From assembly GCA_000708835.1 (NCBI GenBank), contig DF237072.1, positions 62,001 to 126,000 of the forward strand: DNA of 64,000 nucleotides. Direction: 5' to 3'. Positions 12,401 through 25,200 of this stretch are shown piece by piece. The notes under the pieces were generated by a model. That model was not told the DNA's origin. It made no database searches and saw only the letters and a list, made by a program, of their open reading frames with translations. This stretch comes from Klebsormidium nitens. Taxonomy: Eukaryota; Streptophyta; Klebsormidiophyceae; Klebsormidiales; Klebsormidiaceae. Position 1 is the first letter of the stretch. Every line of letters begins with the position of its first letter. The position numbers and the translations under genes were made by a program.

Positions 12401-15400
12401 ATCGGCAGTAAGAGCCTGCAAAAAAGGGGAGGCGGTAACTTAGCAATCTGGAAAACGTGCACTACTGGCAGTTGAACAATGGCCTGAGGATATTTCGCAG
12501 CACTTTGCCTGCTGACGTTAAAGAAATGAAAGTCACAAAGGGAAGTATGAGGGTCCTGGTCGGAGCCGCAGAACCAGTCCTGTCGGAATCTTGAGAGACA
12601 CACAAGAGTCAGTATTGCCAACGACAACGGACAAATTCAGATACACATGCACGGATTAGTGCGGCTTTGACGTCAATTTCCTTCAGTCCTCACAATACGC
12701 CTGCTGATAACCCTCTTTTCAAGGAAGCTGGCGCTCCTCGGTATCCATCATCAGAAAGCCCAACTAGCCTGGCTATTAGCAGAGCCACAGTATTCAGGAT
12801 GGATTGCGTAACCGGGCTAGAAAGCTCACGGGAGATCAATGTCATAATAACTTGGCCGTTTAAGCAGTAATCGGAACCGGCATATCCATGTCGCCAGGAC
12901 ATGTTGTGTCTGCAGTCACCTTCGGCTTTGGACCACAAGCTCTCAAATGCACTCAGTTCTGACTCAGTGAGTAGCGCTTTCAATCCCAAAGAATTAGTCA
13001 CGAGCTTTGCCAAACTCTTCGTAGCCCACTTACTGGATCGTTCCGCGCGGTCGTCTCCTTCGCAGCCAACCCGTTTTCACCATCCGCCTCACTCGGCCCC
13101 TCCTTCTCCTCCCCTCTCAACCTCTTCGGCAGATGGCCGTCCGCCTCCACCCGATACCGAACCGGCGCTTTCCCGTCACTCTCAGGGGGACGTTTTCTCC
13201 CTACTTCTTGCCCCCCTGCACGAGCCCCTTTCTCTGCTACTTGGCCCAAGCGTGCGCCGCTCTCTGCCGCTGGTTGTGCGGACTCCACGAAAACGTGCAT
13301 TCCCGCTGCAATTGCTTGGACTCTTAGACCTTCCGCTCCCCCTTGGCTCCCTCCTTCCCGCTCCCCCTTCCGCGCCTCCGAGCTCGATACGACTAAAAAC
13401 GCGGAACCTTCCGGCGACTCCCCTCCGATAGGCTGAGGCAAATCCGTCCCGGCCAAGTCTACCGGGCTCTCCATCAGTCCCTTGCTAAGTCCTCCCTTCT
13501 GCCCGGGGGCACCTGCACCAGGGGCTTGCTCGCCGACACGGTCTGGCGCACCGACGTCTCGACCCCCCCGCAGATCCGCACTCGAACTACGCCTCTCAGT
13601 GGCTCCTTCTCCGTGCGCTGTCTCCCCGGAGATTGCCCCCCCGGGCGCTTTTCGGCCGTCCGCGATGTCTCTTTCGAACTCCGGCACTGAGGCCACGGTA
13701 ACTGGATCCCCAACCGCTAGCCCCCCCGGAACTTCACGCTGCTTCGTCTCACCAGCACCGCTTGGCAAAGCTGCATACGTTCCCGCAGCCTCTGGAGATG
13801 CATGCCTTCGGGCCGCTCCGTGCGCTCCCCGCCTATCGGCAGTCAGCTCCTTGACTGAAACAATTGCCCCCCGAGATGCCGCCCCCTCGTCCCTGGAAAC
13901 CACTTCTGAAACACCACCTGAGACGCCTGCCTTTTCTGGCAATCCGCTAACGTGATTGGCCGGTTCTGCGCGCGGCTCGCGCTCTTCCAGCTGGCTCACC
14001 ACATACCCCCCTTCATGCTCCTCATGCGTCCAGACTGCACCGTCCCCCCCAGTTGCGATTCCGGGACCCGCGCCCGAGGCGGCCACCACTAAAACCTCAG
14101 CTAACCCCTCTGCTAACCCCTCTCTCGCCTCCACTGCCTGCCGCACACCATCCTCGATCCGCAAACCACCATTTCCTGCACCTAACCTCTTCTCTTGTGC
14201 ATCCGTCCCGCCATCTCGTTGCCCCCTCCCACGCACCTGCCGCAGCCGCTTCTCCATCCTGTCCCGCAGTTCGAGCTCCACCCGTAGCCGCCGGTTCGCC
14301 TCCAACTTCTCCCGCATCACCAGAACCCTCTCCCTCGCTTCCCGCTCGGCCTTCTCTGCCTCGGAAAGGGCCCTCTGCAACTCTTCCCGATTCCTCCCCC
14401 ACTCCGCCGCCTCCGCCTCCCCCTCCCGCAGCCCTGCCCAGCAGCGCTCCTCTTCTTGGGCCAGCGCCGCCAGCTGGCGCTCCGCTGACGTCGCACCCGG
14501 CTCCGCTGACGTCACCCCGAGCTCGAGCGGCACCAACGCACCGGCGGCTGCTGACAGCTCCGCTGGAACGGGGGCCAAGGTTTTGGGCACAGATGGAGCG
14601 GGCTCGCCAGAAGTAATTCCCTGAGGGGTAGAGATAGGCTTCGAAGGGGACCTGGGTCCCAACGGAGCTGCGGTTGCGCCGTCGGGTGCTGCCTGCAGAG
14701 CGACCCCAGTAAGCTCCTTTTCTAGCTTTGGCTGCTTGAGCGGGGGGCGGGAGACGTCAGCAGGGGAGGCTTTCCGTTTTGGGGGGCTGGCTCGGCCAGA
14801 TTCTGCAGCGCCTTTCCCTTCGAGAGGCTCTTTGAGAGGGGCCGGAACATTGGCGGACCTCAGTTCCTTCATTCCCGTCTGTGACATCAGCGTGGTGCTT
14901 GGTTTGGCTGCAGGAACTGCGACTGGGCCTTGAGGCTCGTCTGGCTTGTGTTTGGACTTAGGATTGGGATTCCCCCTCTCCAATTCCACCATGCCGACTC
15001 CTGTCCGGGACCCATCGTCCACACCTTGACCCTTTTGCGGTAGCACAGTCTGTTTCTTCTGGGGAGCCCGCGGCAAAGATTCTGACCCCTTCTCACCCAC
15101 ACCACCTTTGCTGGAGTTCGACACTCCAACTACTGTTTTAGGGGATACCACCCCGCCTGGCGCAGCCTTCACTTCCCCTAACCGAGCGAACACTCCCGGT
15201 GCCCCACCTCCAGTTGCAACTTTTTGGGGACTCCCCCCGGCCGGCCGCTTGTTCTCTTCCTTGACCCCAACAGGTTGCGCGACCGCTTTCCGTTTCTGGC
15301 CGACTGGGGGGGTTGCGGGCCGTCCCCCCTTGCTCGTTTGCTTCATTTCCTGCTCCATTGACGCCACCTTTCTCCGCATCTCCTCAAGAGCTGTCTCGAC

Positions 15401-17273
15401 GGACACCGCTTTCGCCACAATCTTTGTGTTTGGCCCTGGTTTCTGGCCCCCTATTACTGACACCACCAACCCCTTGCCCCCGACTGCTAACGACCCTTTC
15501 AGAGGCCCCAGTCTCCCAGCAAACCGGGACAAGGGCCCTGGGTTCCCCCCCCCCGATTCGGGCCTCCCCCCGTTACTCCTGCTCTCGCTCTCCTCGGCAG
15601 GAACGCTACCCTCGCGGACATTCCTCCCGCCCTCTAGTTTCTGCAGCTGCTGCCGAACGCGCTCCATCTCGCTCTGGAGCGACTCCCCCGCCGAGGCCTC
15701 GTCCTCACTGTCGTCGCTGAAAGTGAACACCAGATCGGTGCCGTCCTCCTTGCCAACAAGGCCCCCACTTCGGAGGTTCGCCAGGAAACTCTCAGCCTTA
15801 GCCGCGCCGTCGACACTTTCACTTCTCTTAGTGACGCCGATAGGAAGCGCCTTCTGGGGGGGCCCTTTTGCTGGCAGACGAGCCCCACCGGAAGAGGCGA
15901 GCCCCCTCTTCTCGGTGAGAGCTTTGGAGGGTCTCGATGGGGGCGTGGACCTGTTGACGCGGCTCTGTGGGGGCTGGCTGGAGCTGCGCTCCGGTGCATT
16001 GTCACGGGCAGCAACGGAGAGGAGAGTGCTCGAACTGGGTATCTTTCTCAGGGGGCTCTGCTTGGAGGGGATCCGGGGCTTTGCGGCTTGGGGTGGAGGT
16101 GGGGGGGCAACTGTGGAAGATGAATCATAACTTTAGTCATTCTTTATGCTGGAAATCTGATTGATTTGGTGCAGCTTAGGCCGCTGCATTGGAAGAGGGT
16201 CGCTCGATCCTCTTTGAAGAGGTGGGTGTCGGCAAAGTTAGACAAGCACAGTATGAACATGGGTCACATTCTAGAGGACCTTCAAAGTGCACATGTCACA
16301 GAATGCAGACAACAACGTTCAAGGCGGCTGAGAACCAGAGACAGCGGAGTGCCGGCAGCATAAACTGAAAACTATTGTAGGTCAACCGGCACCGATCCAG
16401 ACTGACACAAAGAAAGCATGCTTACAGAACTACGTTCCTCAGACTTACTGAAGAAGCATTGAAGCAAAGCATCATAACCAGTGCGGGTGCCCATTTCAAG
16501 TAGTGCAGTATCTTAGGAGCGGATCGGGTCAACAAACTCCAAGTTCCAACCATCAAGCCATAGGTGTTGCCAGGAATGTCAGGCACTTGGTTCAGATCGG
16601 CCTTTTTTATTGACTTCAAGGGTTGACCAGAGATGTTGACTTGCTGGGTTGACAAGAGTCAAACACCGACATCGAGGATTTAAAACATGTTCATGTTTCT
16701 ACTGCCTCTGCTTCATCATGGGCAGCGGCAAAGATAAGCCATCAGCGACCATTTCCAAAATAAGATCACTGAAGTTGTTCGCGCATGCACGATGGAAAAG
16801 AACCCCATCTGAAGCCAACCAAAAGATGCATTCGTGCCAAGCGTTTCTGCCCTAAGAGATCCAGTTGTGCATCATCAACCACTCCAGATTCTGCAAAACG
16901 CAGGCCTAAACAGGCCTAAACATCCATTTCGGCAACATCCTGTCCTCAATAACCATCACAGAGTCCAACAGAGAACAAAGTCCATTATTCAAAATCCGCA
17001 CAAACACCTACACTCACAAGCTGATGGTGAGCAGAATAAGTCAACCACTCAATCATCACCTTTTTCCTCCTGCGCGACACTCGTGACAAACAGGCTGGCC
17101 CCCAACATGCTCAGGTCATCTTTCACAAGCGGAATGATCATTCCCCGTGCCAGTCCCAGGAGGGCACCATTCTCGCCTTCGGCTGCCGCAAGCACAGAGA
17201 CCATTTCCCCAGCATGGTCCCCCTCATTGCGTATCGGCGACCACTCTTCGTTCGCACCAGTTTCTGACTCCAT
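6415..17273 (-). CDS. ZFC3H1-like zinc-finger protein, putative nuclear exosome adaptor
   Basis: Exons, all phase-consistent: 17060-17273 (tentative first exon, weak GTGATG donor), 13034-16110, 11832-12415, 11138-11284, 10316-10559, 9442-9534, 8945-9073 and 6415-8106, with a TAG stop at 6415. Length is about 2,060 aa, close to animal ZFC3H1. The large exon is low complexity and rich in Pro, Ser, Lys and Gly, with a charged coiled coil encoded at about 14480-14220 and an acidic block (TFSDDSEDE). A C-x8-C-x4-C-x3-H finger (PLCATEVLSGRC...EYQH) is encoded near 11885-11945 and matches the zf-C3H1 family. The C-terminal exons encode HAT/TPR-like helices, such as CLWAVYLELF and YALWVFYLNT. ZFC3H1 in animals, Red1 in fission yeast and SOP1-type plant proteins link polyadenylated nuclear RNA to the MTR4-exosome. 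The function is inferred from this family. Introns carry decayed copies of three exons. Confidence 0.8.
10625..10765 (-). repeat. Decayed copy of the 10316-10559 exon's 5' edge
   Basis: On the minus strand, about 100 bp matching the first part of the exon at 10316-10559 (encoding IYRVGNYLMDHRER) recurs upstream in the intron, displaced by 172 bp. The copy keeps LYRVGNYLMDHRER in frame but then hits a stop. Its acceptor AG has become CG, so it is not a usable exon. Confidence 0.85.
10740..11284 (-). repeat. About 200-bp tandem repeat covering the 11138-11284 exon (one working, two decayed copies)
   Basis: The segment encoding the end of the exon at 11138-11284 (ALKKW before a GTATGT donor) plus intron sequence is repeated with a 201-202 bp period. 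The word GTCGGTCCACCACTTGCGCG is found at 10791 and 10993, and the related GTTGCACCACTTGCGCG near 11198. The intron words AAGGGTCTTAGTCTTCTAAA recur with the same period. The middle copy reads ALKKW followed directly by a stop, because its donor is lost. The third copy is truncated. Confidence 0.88.
11660..11790 (-). repeat. Decayed copy of the zinc-finger exon's 3' edge and donor
   Basis: The end of the exon at 11832-12415, with its donor and the first intron bases, is repeated about 165 bp downstream on the minus strand. Shared words include TCGCACACAGCGGCCA, GCTGATACT and AGCCCCTTCTC (plus-strand spelling). In the frame of the true exon the copy reads PLCAIEGDP and then stops, so the finger is destroyed. 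It is a pseudo-exon. Confidence 0.85.
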
Positions 17274-19229
17274 TCTTCCACGGTGTTACATCATCCCAAT
17301 GTTATGCATCGTCGGCAAAGGGCTAGTCGTTTGCATCTTGCAGGCTTTTAATGTGACTTTTAAGGCTTGTGTACCATGCTGGACCATACTGGACCAATGC
17401 TTGCAAGCCTGCGCTCCATCGCCATTGGCATTGGTTGCTCAGCTCACGGTGACACTAACAATGTCCCCACTCCAGACATAGCAAGCAGTGGGAACAAAGA
17501 GGACGGGTTATTCCTTCGTTAACCTCCCGGTTAACGACACTGAACATGCTTGGCGATCTGCGCACACACCCAGAAGTAGGTTGGGCGGTCGGAGGGTTAC
17601 GGATTAGGGTTCATGAACTGGCGTCACCCTCTTACGGAGCCACATTTCTGCTGAACAAAGGACAGTCTTTCAGCTGGTGAGGTGAAATCGGGCGGCAAGC
17701 CCGTTTTTCTGCCACTGATTTTGCCACAGTTTAACTCAGACACGTTCTCTGCTGAGCAGTTGGTGCAGTTGATCAAGCACAATTCGATGCCAGAAGAGCT
17801 GCAGTAAAAGAAGATGCAAGGCGCCCAAACGATCTGCAGTGTAGAAGACTGCAATTCTCTGCACATATAAGCAGACTGCAGTTTGAGGTACACACCAGCA
17901 CGGCAGCAGCTGAAGTGTGAAAGCTTCTTGGGTACCAGGTAAGGTTGATTCCAGGCCCAATCAAAATCCAGTGTCCTTGATGGTGTCTGCTGTGGAATCA
18001 TACTCTAGAACAAGCCACATCCTTTTGTGAATGAGAACCTGTTGTGTTGAGCTTCTCAGACCTGAAATGACACTGTTGTGAAAGGAGACAGCTTTATAGC
18101 CTGTGCTTATCAAAAGCTGACCACTGGAGTATATTCAGAGACTGCCTTCCTTCTGCAGCTTCTTCGTTCTTGGCAGAACTGATGGCAGTTCATCTTGAAC
18201 AGATGGCAACCCAAGGTGGCAGAGCGCCTTTGACCTTACTGGGAAACTGGCATCTGGTTCTGGACTTCTGACAATAGCCTAGCACGTTCATCACGTACAT
18301 GAAGCAGACAGCTTCTGGGTTTGACGTATTTCAAGTTATGCAATTGGGGCTCAAAAACAGCACACATTCTTTGACCTGGCGATTTCATCTTTCAACAATA
18401 TCCCTGAAAGTGCTTTCTGGCTGAAACCCCACCCGGATTGATCAGCTCCCATCTACCATGGTGTCTGCCCTTGGTCGTAGTAATCTTTAGCCGCTATCTT
18501 TGTGTGCCTTGATTCCTTTCCAACACTCAGATCAGCAACAAAGGGATTATTAGTGGTCATTAAGTCCACAGAATTTTAATCTCATGAAGTCCACAGATTT
18601 GGTTGTTCCAGTTTCCTGTATGTGAGGAAGCTGTTACGAAAGGCTTGGTTTTTCCAGTTCCTGCGATTTGAAGAAGCTGTCATGGAGATTCTGAGAAGTA
18701 ACACAGTTTTTGTGTCTGCAGAGGAGTGCAAAGTGTGCAGCCCTGCATCAGTACATTCGTCGTTCGAGCAATCACTTCTTACGCCAACTTCCTGTTGCTC
18801 AGATTAGGGACTAGGTGAGTGCTGCTTGGTTGTCTTTGCCCTCTTTGCTGCACAATAAGAGGAATTCTGTTCGTGTGGCTATTATCAATAGTAGTGAAGA
18901 AAATTGGTGGGGAAAAAGCTCGAAGTCTACCAGGCGGATGATGCTACTTTCAAAGACAAGCCAAAAACTTCTCATCAAGCAATCTGGCATACTTTGTTTG
19001 TGAAGTCTCCTGCCAAGAAGTTGCGGGTCAAGTTTTGATGATGATTTCTTTCCTGCAATTCAAAGTCTGCGAATTTAAATCCTCCGTCCAGATCAATCTC
19101 CTGACACTCAAGTGCTCATATACCGAACATTTCCTCAGTGTTCAGTGACCATTACTACCTTGCTTTGACGAGAACTATCTTCATCCTCTTTTGCAGATCC
19201 CTGTTTCAACAGCGCTGCGAAATTGCAGC
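17274..19229. promoter_or_regulatory. Divergent intergenic region between the ZFC3H1-like and IQ-protein genes
   Basis: About 2 kb separate the two putative start codons. An acceptor-like TTTTGCAG ends at 19196, just before the plus-strand ATG at 19230, which suggests a 5' UTR intron. Near 17600-17615 the sequence GGATTAGGGTTC resembles a telo-box. A roughly 47-bp imperfect tandem repeat (TTCCAGTT.CCTG...GAAGCTGT) lies at about 18608-18690. No other coding sequence was recognised. Confidence 0.45.
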
Positions 19230-22200
19230 ATGCAACCGGCGGTCCCTTCAACAGATTCTCCTGTCCTTCGAGGATTTCCCTTGCCCTCTGATCAGATTGC
19301 TGACCCTTCTCGGGAGACAGCAGTTAGCTTCGAGTCTCAGCTTTATGAGGCCGAGCCCCCCAAAACCCCGCTTAACCCGGTCTTAACCCAGTCAACCAGT
19401 CCTAGTGGAGGAACTGGTTTGGCTGAACTCAAGGGGTTTCGTTTGGGTGACGTCGACAACCCCCGGGGAACAGCTGTCAGCTTTGCTGCGGGTTATCAGC
19501 CAGGGGCATCAACACCGGAAGTCAAAACCCGCTCAATACTGTCCGACGTCCCTGCACCCCGGCCCCTAAAACCTCCCCCTGACCAGCTCAAAAGACGGGC
19601 CGACGCTGACCCCCCGGTGCTAAAGGGGTTTCGTTTGACACCGGATGAGGCCCACGCCCGCGACGCCGCGCTGAGCTTCTTCAGAGGCAGCTCCCCAGGG
19701 AGTGAAGAACCGTTGCAATCGCCAGCCTCAAACCCTTCCTTCGGGGGGGGCGTTTCCTCCTTTTCTCACCCCCCCGCAAGTCACGCCTCGGCAGTGGCAC
19801 CGAAGCAAGGGGGTGATGTCGAGTCGCCCGTTCTGAGGGGTTTCCGGCTCCCCGACGGGGGCCCTTCCAGCCCCCCCACTAGAGACGCCGCAGTCAGTTT
19901 CGATGGGCCGCAGTCTCCAGCGGTCATTTCACACCGCCCGTTGCTGCGCCCTGTCACAGAAGACCCCCCCTCCGCCCCCGACGTCGGCCTCTGCATCGTT
20001 CTAACTGCCGACAGTTCCCCAAACCCCAGCCTCGGGAACTCCTTCAACAGTCCCAAAACCATAAGCCCTGGAAACACTAGCCCGGCTGGTCGGTCAATCA
20101 TCAGCCGGGGAGAGGGGCTCGGCGGCCTGCCCAAGGGCCGGCTGACGTGGAATGATGTCATCAATGGGGCTTCTGAAGAGAATGCAGGGACGGGCAAGGG
20201 GTTAGGCGAAGCAGGTGCCACTGAAGCGGCAGATGCAGATTGCGGAGAGGAGTCTGATGACGTCAGCGATGGACAAGAGGAACCGGAGGGCGTAGTGTTC
20301 AAGCGGGTTGTGGCGGAGGGGGATGATGTCACCCTAGGTGCGGGGGCGCGCAAGGGCGAAGATGATGACGTCAGCACGGCCGAGGTGGGGTCAACGTCAG
20401 AGAGCCGTATGGGAAGAAATGACGTGAAGCTGACCTTAGATGTCGAAAAGGGAGGTTTCAAAGGAGTGGTTGCATCCGGTCAAAGGATGGGAGCGGAGCA
20501 AGGGCAGGGGATGAAGGGAGGGGGAAGCGACACAAAAGAGGACGGAACGGCACAGCTTCAAGGGAAGTCTGCAGCAGCGTCGGGGAGCCCATCCGGTCCC
20601 GTAGAAAGAAGCGTGGAGTCGCTTGAAGAAGATTGGCACGGGGAAGGGGAGGCTGAAACGGAGGCGGCAAGGGGCAGCGGATCGAGATATAAGGTCACAG
20701 GGAACGCTTGGACCGGGATGGATCTGAACGGAACGGATTGGGGCAGACCGGAACCGACGGGAGTGCAACGGACTACCGGTGGGAAGCGGCCGGACGCGCA
20801 GCCGCAGAAGGAGTGGGCGGACTCCCATGAGGACGTCAACGAGCCGGTCATCTCAGCTGCACGGGCGTTCAGTCCGAAGCAGAAGGCGCCAGTTTTAGGG
20901 TCACCTTTTCGGGCCGAGGGCCTGCGTTCCGGGGGGGATGTGTCGAGGTCACCCAGCTTCGAAAGGCTGCCGAGCTTTTCGGACAGGGAGGGGTCCGAAG
21001 TCGTGTCCGCAGCGAAGGCGTTCAGCCCGAAAGGGGGGGGTAAGACCAGGCTGGGGAGTACGGAAAAGTCGGCCACTCAGGACGAGGAGGAGACGGGGGC
21101 GAAGAACGGGCGGCAGAGTGTCGATGGTCGGGGGCACAACGCGCACGGGTCTGCAGAGTTCGAGCATATTGCTGAACATGTTTCAGCTGCCAGCTTGGAA
21201 GCATCCGGAGATAGTGCTGGAGCTGTGACTTCATCGCGGGTGACGTCAGCGGAGGTTGCCGGTGATGTCAGCGGGGAAACGGGGGGGCAAGGCCACGGGA
21301 GAGAGCCAGGAAGTGGGGTTGTGAAGCCGGGGGCCAAGGGCGGGACGGCCAAAGAGGTGCCAAGCAAGCGGGTGCTCAAGGAAATCGTCTGGGAAGGAAA
21401 CGGGAGCGAAGTTTCGCATGAGGAGGGAAAGGGAGTTCGTGAACCTGTCGCGGCGACTGGAACGGCTCTGCCGGGGAGCGAGCCTGGCTCCAAGCAGAAG
21501 GCGGCCCCTCCAGCAATGGAGCCAAAACCTGCGGTCAAAGAACCCGGTGAAACACCCCGGCCGAAGCCTCGGCGGCGCAAACCAGAGGGGAACGGCCCGG
21601 TTGTTGGCAACCGGGACTCGGGATCACCAGACGGGTTGACTCTTCTCGCTGCTCAGTACGAGGATTCGCCTCCTCGGAAGGTCCCTCCTTCAGAGCCATC
21701 TCAAGCATCTCGGCCTCAGCAAGAACATGTCTTCAGACCAGCGGGAGATGCAGTCAGGGGCGTGGATAGAATTAGAGAAGGGGGGCGGATCTTGAGTCCG
21801 GAAAGCGGCGCCCGTATTCCGAAAACGGTCCACTCGGGCGCAAACCCCCCTGTCAAACGGAGTCAGCCTAAACCCCGGTCAGAAGAAGTCTGGAGCGAGG
21901 ACGGGGGATGGACTGGAAACACTATGGACGCTCCTTCGAGTCCGGACACGCTTCCAACGGGTACGAACTCCCCTAAGAAGCAGACTCAACCGAGGCCCCG
22001 GGTTTTAGAGTCTGCTCCAGGATCCCCACTTAAAGCCGGAGAGTCTCCGAGAGCGCCTCGGAAACCGGCGCCCAAACCCTCAAACTCCGCCAGCGAGCCC
22101 CCGCCAACGGCTTCCTTGAGCACAGGGGGGCAAACCAAGCAGCAAACCGCACCCCCCCCTGCAAAGCGTCCAGCCAGACCCCCTGGTTCGGAGGACGGAG

Positions 22201-25200
22201 CACCCGGTTCAAACAGGCCTGGTCTCGGAGAAATAGGGGGTTTCGAAAACACGGTGACCCTCCGCCCGGTAAAGACCAGTCGCCCCGACTCCAGCGGCCA
22301 AGATATACCCCGTACTCAACCCTTGAGCCCAGCCCCTTCAAGCAGTCCTTCTCATGTGGGTATGTTCCCTGGTTTGAACGCTGCTGCGCGACAATCGGCC
22401 CGAAACACTCCGGACGATTCGGACCATCTCAGAATGCCGGAGCTTTCGGTCAGCCCCCGCGTCGCGCCTGCCAATCGCCCAAAGCCTCACCCCGTCCCCG
22501 GTGCAGGAAGCACTCCCCGGGCTGCGCCACGTGGCAGCCACGTGGCTCCACATCCGCCGCCGTCGGACCCACCCCGGGCTTCGAATGCTGCCCCCGGAAG
22601 CGTGCCACGTGGCAGCCACGTGGTTTCGAACCTCCCTGCAGGTTCTGACACCCCCCGGTCTTGTGACGCTCCGATGACAGACCCGTACCTCCTTTCCGAG
22701 CCCTACAAGCCCAGCACGTTCGGGGCCCCTGCCCGTCCCACTTCGGGGGGGCGCCCGCTCACTGCAGAACGCCCCCCCAGCGCGGACACGGCCAGCCGGT
22801 ACACGTATAGTGAACGGCCAATCAGTGCGGAGCGGTGGGTGGCGCCATCAGAGTCTGAAACCCTAACCCATCCTCCAAACCCGCCTGAGAACCTGCCGGG
22901 CAATCACGCGCGCTCTTTCCCGCCCGAGTTGGCGCACGTCCTTCCATTCCCCTTCTCTGGAGTGCCGCCCATGTTGGGACACGTGGCAGCACCTCACTGG
23001 CCGCTGGCGCTGGGGCCGGACAGTCAGTTTGTTAGGTCGTCGAGTGAGGGTTTTGGTGCAGTAGCCTCGCTTAACCGGAATGGGTTATTCCCCTTCCTGG
23101 ATCCCTACCAACAGCTGCAAGCGCAGTTGATGCAGCAGTACCCCGGGATTAGCTTCCCCCCGCCCGGTTTGGGGAACCCGTACGGAAGCCCGTTGACTAA
23201 ACCCGAAAACCCTCTGCCCGCGCACGCGTATACGCCCAGCCTTTCGCACCTGCCCGCCCCGTCTCAAGAGTTTCCACACCCACAGAGTCAGCCCCAAACC
23301 GGTTTGACCCAAACCCCTTTTGCGCACCTCCAAAGCAACGCACATCCATTTGGTTCGTTCCCTAACCCCGGGCTCCAGTATCCCCCCTTTTCCCACCCCT
23401 ACTTTCCGTATGGCATCCCTCCTCCTTTCTACTCCCCCCCTCCTTCTGTCTTCCCCTTCGCTTCTGCATCCGGGCCACTCAGTCAGGGTTCTGAAGCGGG
23501 GACTTCGCAGGGGGGTCCAATTGCCGGCAGTTTTGTCCCCCCTCCGGAGCCCAGGTCTGCAAGCCGGGAGGGGTTGGACAGGAGCGCGTCTGCCCGAAGC
23601 GAGCTTCTGAAGGCTAGGGACACCGCAATCCAGGTACGTTCTTAAGTTCAAGTGGGTTTCAGCTTCAGGTTCTTCTTGTGCACGTATGATTTCGATTATT
23701 TTGAATCAGAACCGAGACCTTGTAACCTGGTCCGGATGTCTCCCCTTAAACGTTCTCATCTAAGAGTCAGCCGTGTGTCCTTCACCTAATGTTGTGTGAT
23801 CCAATTTCTGTCAGAGGGTTTTGTGGGCGGGTTCTCTAGGTCTCGCCTTCATTCTTGTTCGTTTGTTTGTTAGCATGTGCATCGTACTCTAGGGCTGATC
23901 CTGGTCCTCCGGATGACAAATTTGACGTTCGGAAACATTACTTGGACGCTGCGACATGAGCCGGGGCTGATCAACAGTCTGAGATTAGAAACTCAGGATC
24001 GTGTTACAGACCTTCTTTGCTACGAAAGTTTTGTGGAGCCCTCCTTGCTATTCCTTTTTGCTCACAAGGGCTTGTGTATTCATGCAGAGGGCGCAACAAC
24101 GGGCTTCCAGAAAAGAAGCATTGGTTCCTCCTCAACCTGTGACCAAACCCCCCGAACCAAAGGCACCCCCCCCGCCAGATCTGAACCCTCTGAAACCCGC
24201 AAGTTCGGACCCCACAGGAAGAGCAAGATCCTTAGCAGGCTCCGCACCTCGCAAAACTTCCATAACCCAGAACCCCAAACCCCTGGGTCCTTCAAAAGTG
24301 GTACGGTCCCTAGAGTCGACGTCAGCGAAACAGCAACCACGGGTTGTCGTTGGCTCTGACGTCGTCCCTCCTGTGGCTGCCCCGTCATCCAGACGTCAGC
24401 AAGCGCCTAACCTCCACACCAACCCCCTCACAAACCCTCCCGTCAACCCCTCCACAAACCCTCAGCATAACCGGCTGCCAAACCCGGCTCCAAACCCTCC
24501 TCATATACCGGGGCACCCCCTCCATGCGGCGTCGGAAACCCTCCCCTCATACGACGACTTCCTAGAGTTTCTCCGCTTCCGGTCGGCTCTTGCGGCCCAA
24601 GCACCAGGCGCGCTGACGTCAGCATCCGCGCTCGCCGCCGCCTTCTCTCCTGCTGCCCCCCACCCCGGCTCGCTAATGGAGGGTATGCAAGGGTCAGCTA
24701 ACCCGTTCGGAGGTGCGCTGACGTCAGCAGTCCCGAACGCCCGTCCGCCAGCAGGTCTCCCCGTACTCCCAAGCGGGGCGTCTCGGAAAGCAGCCCAGGC
24801 TGGGCTGCTGACGTCAGCAACGGCTCGGGGGCGCGCCGCCGCTGACCACCAAAAGCTCGCATCGGCCGCTCGCACGATCCAAACGCTATGGCGGGAGCAT
24901 AAGCTGTTGAAGCGGGAGCGGCGCCTCCGGGAGGCCCCCGAGCGGCGGGCCGGGATGCTGCTGACGTGGCGCTTCCGGGCGCGCTTTTTGCACTTGAGAA
25001 GGGTCGCCGTTTTCCTACAGTCCCTCCGCAGGGGAGTGCTCTCGCGCCGGCGCTTCTGGGCGACACGAAAAGCGGTTCGGATCATTCAGAGCGGCTGGAA
25101 GCTCTTCCGGGCCTCACTCAGCGGATGGCAGCGGGGGAAGCTTAGAGAGTTGCGGGACTTCTATCGTTACGTGAGGGAGAACCTGGAGGTGGTGGGGTTG

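Noticed and set aside
12690-13013. A 107-codon minus-strand frame in the first long intron of the ZFC3H1-like gene
   Set aside because: Joining 13034 directly to 12415 preserves phase 0; the frame has no family resemblance and would need unsupported splice sites.
12998-16130. Long plus-strand open frames opposite the large ZFC3H1-like exon (for example 15108-16130 and 13956-14624)
   Set aside because: They are antisense shadows of a GC-rich, low-complexity exon; the minus frame has family features and matching splice phases, the plus frames have none.
17049-17273. A free-standing 74-aa minus-strand gene
   Set aside because: The phase fits as the first exon of the ZFC3H1-like gene (G at 17060 joined to TT at 16110), so it is included there tentatively. 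The weak donor leaves this open.
24501-25085. A 194-codon minus-strand frame opposite exon 2 of the IQ protein
   Set aside because: It is the antisense of an Arg/Ala-rich coding exon, with no start context or family match.
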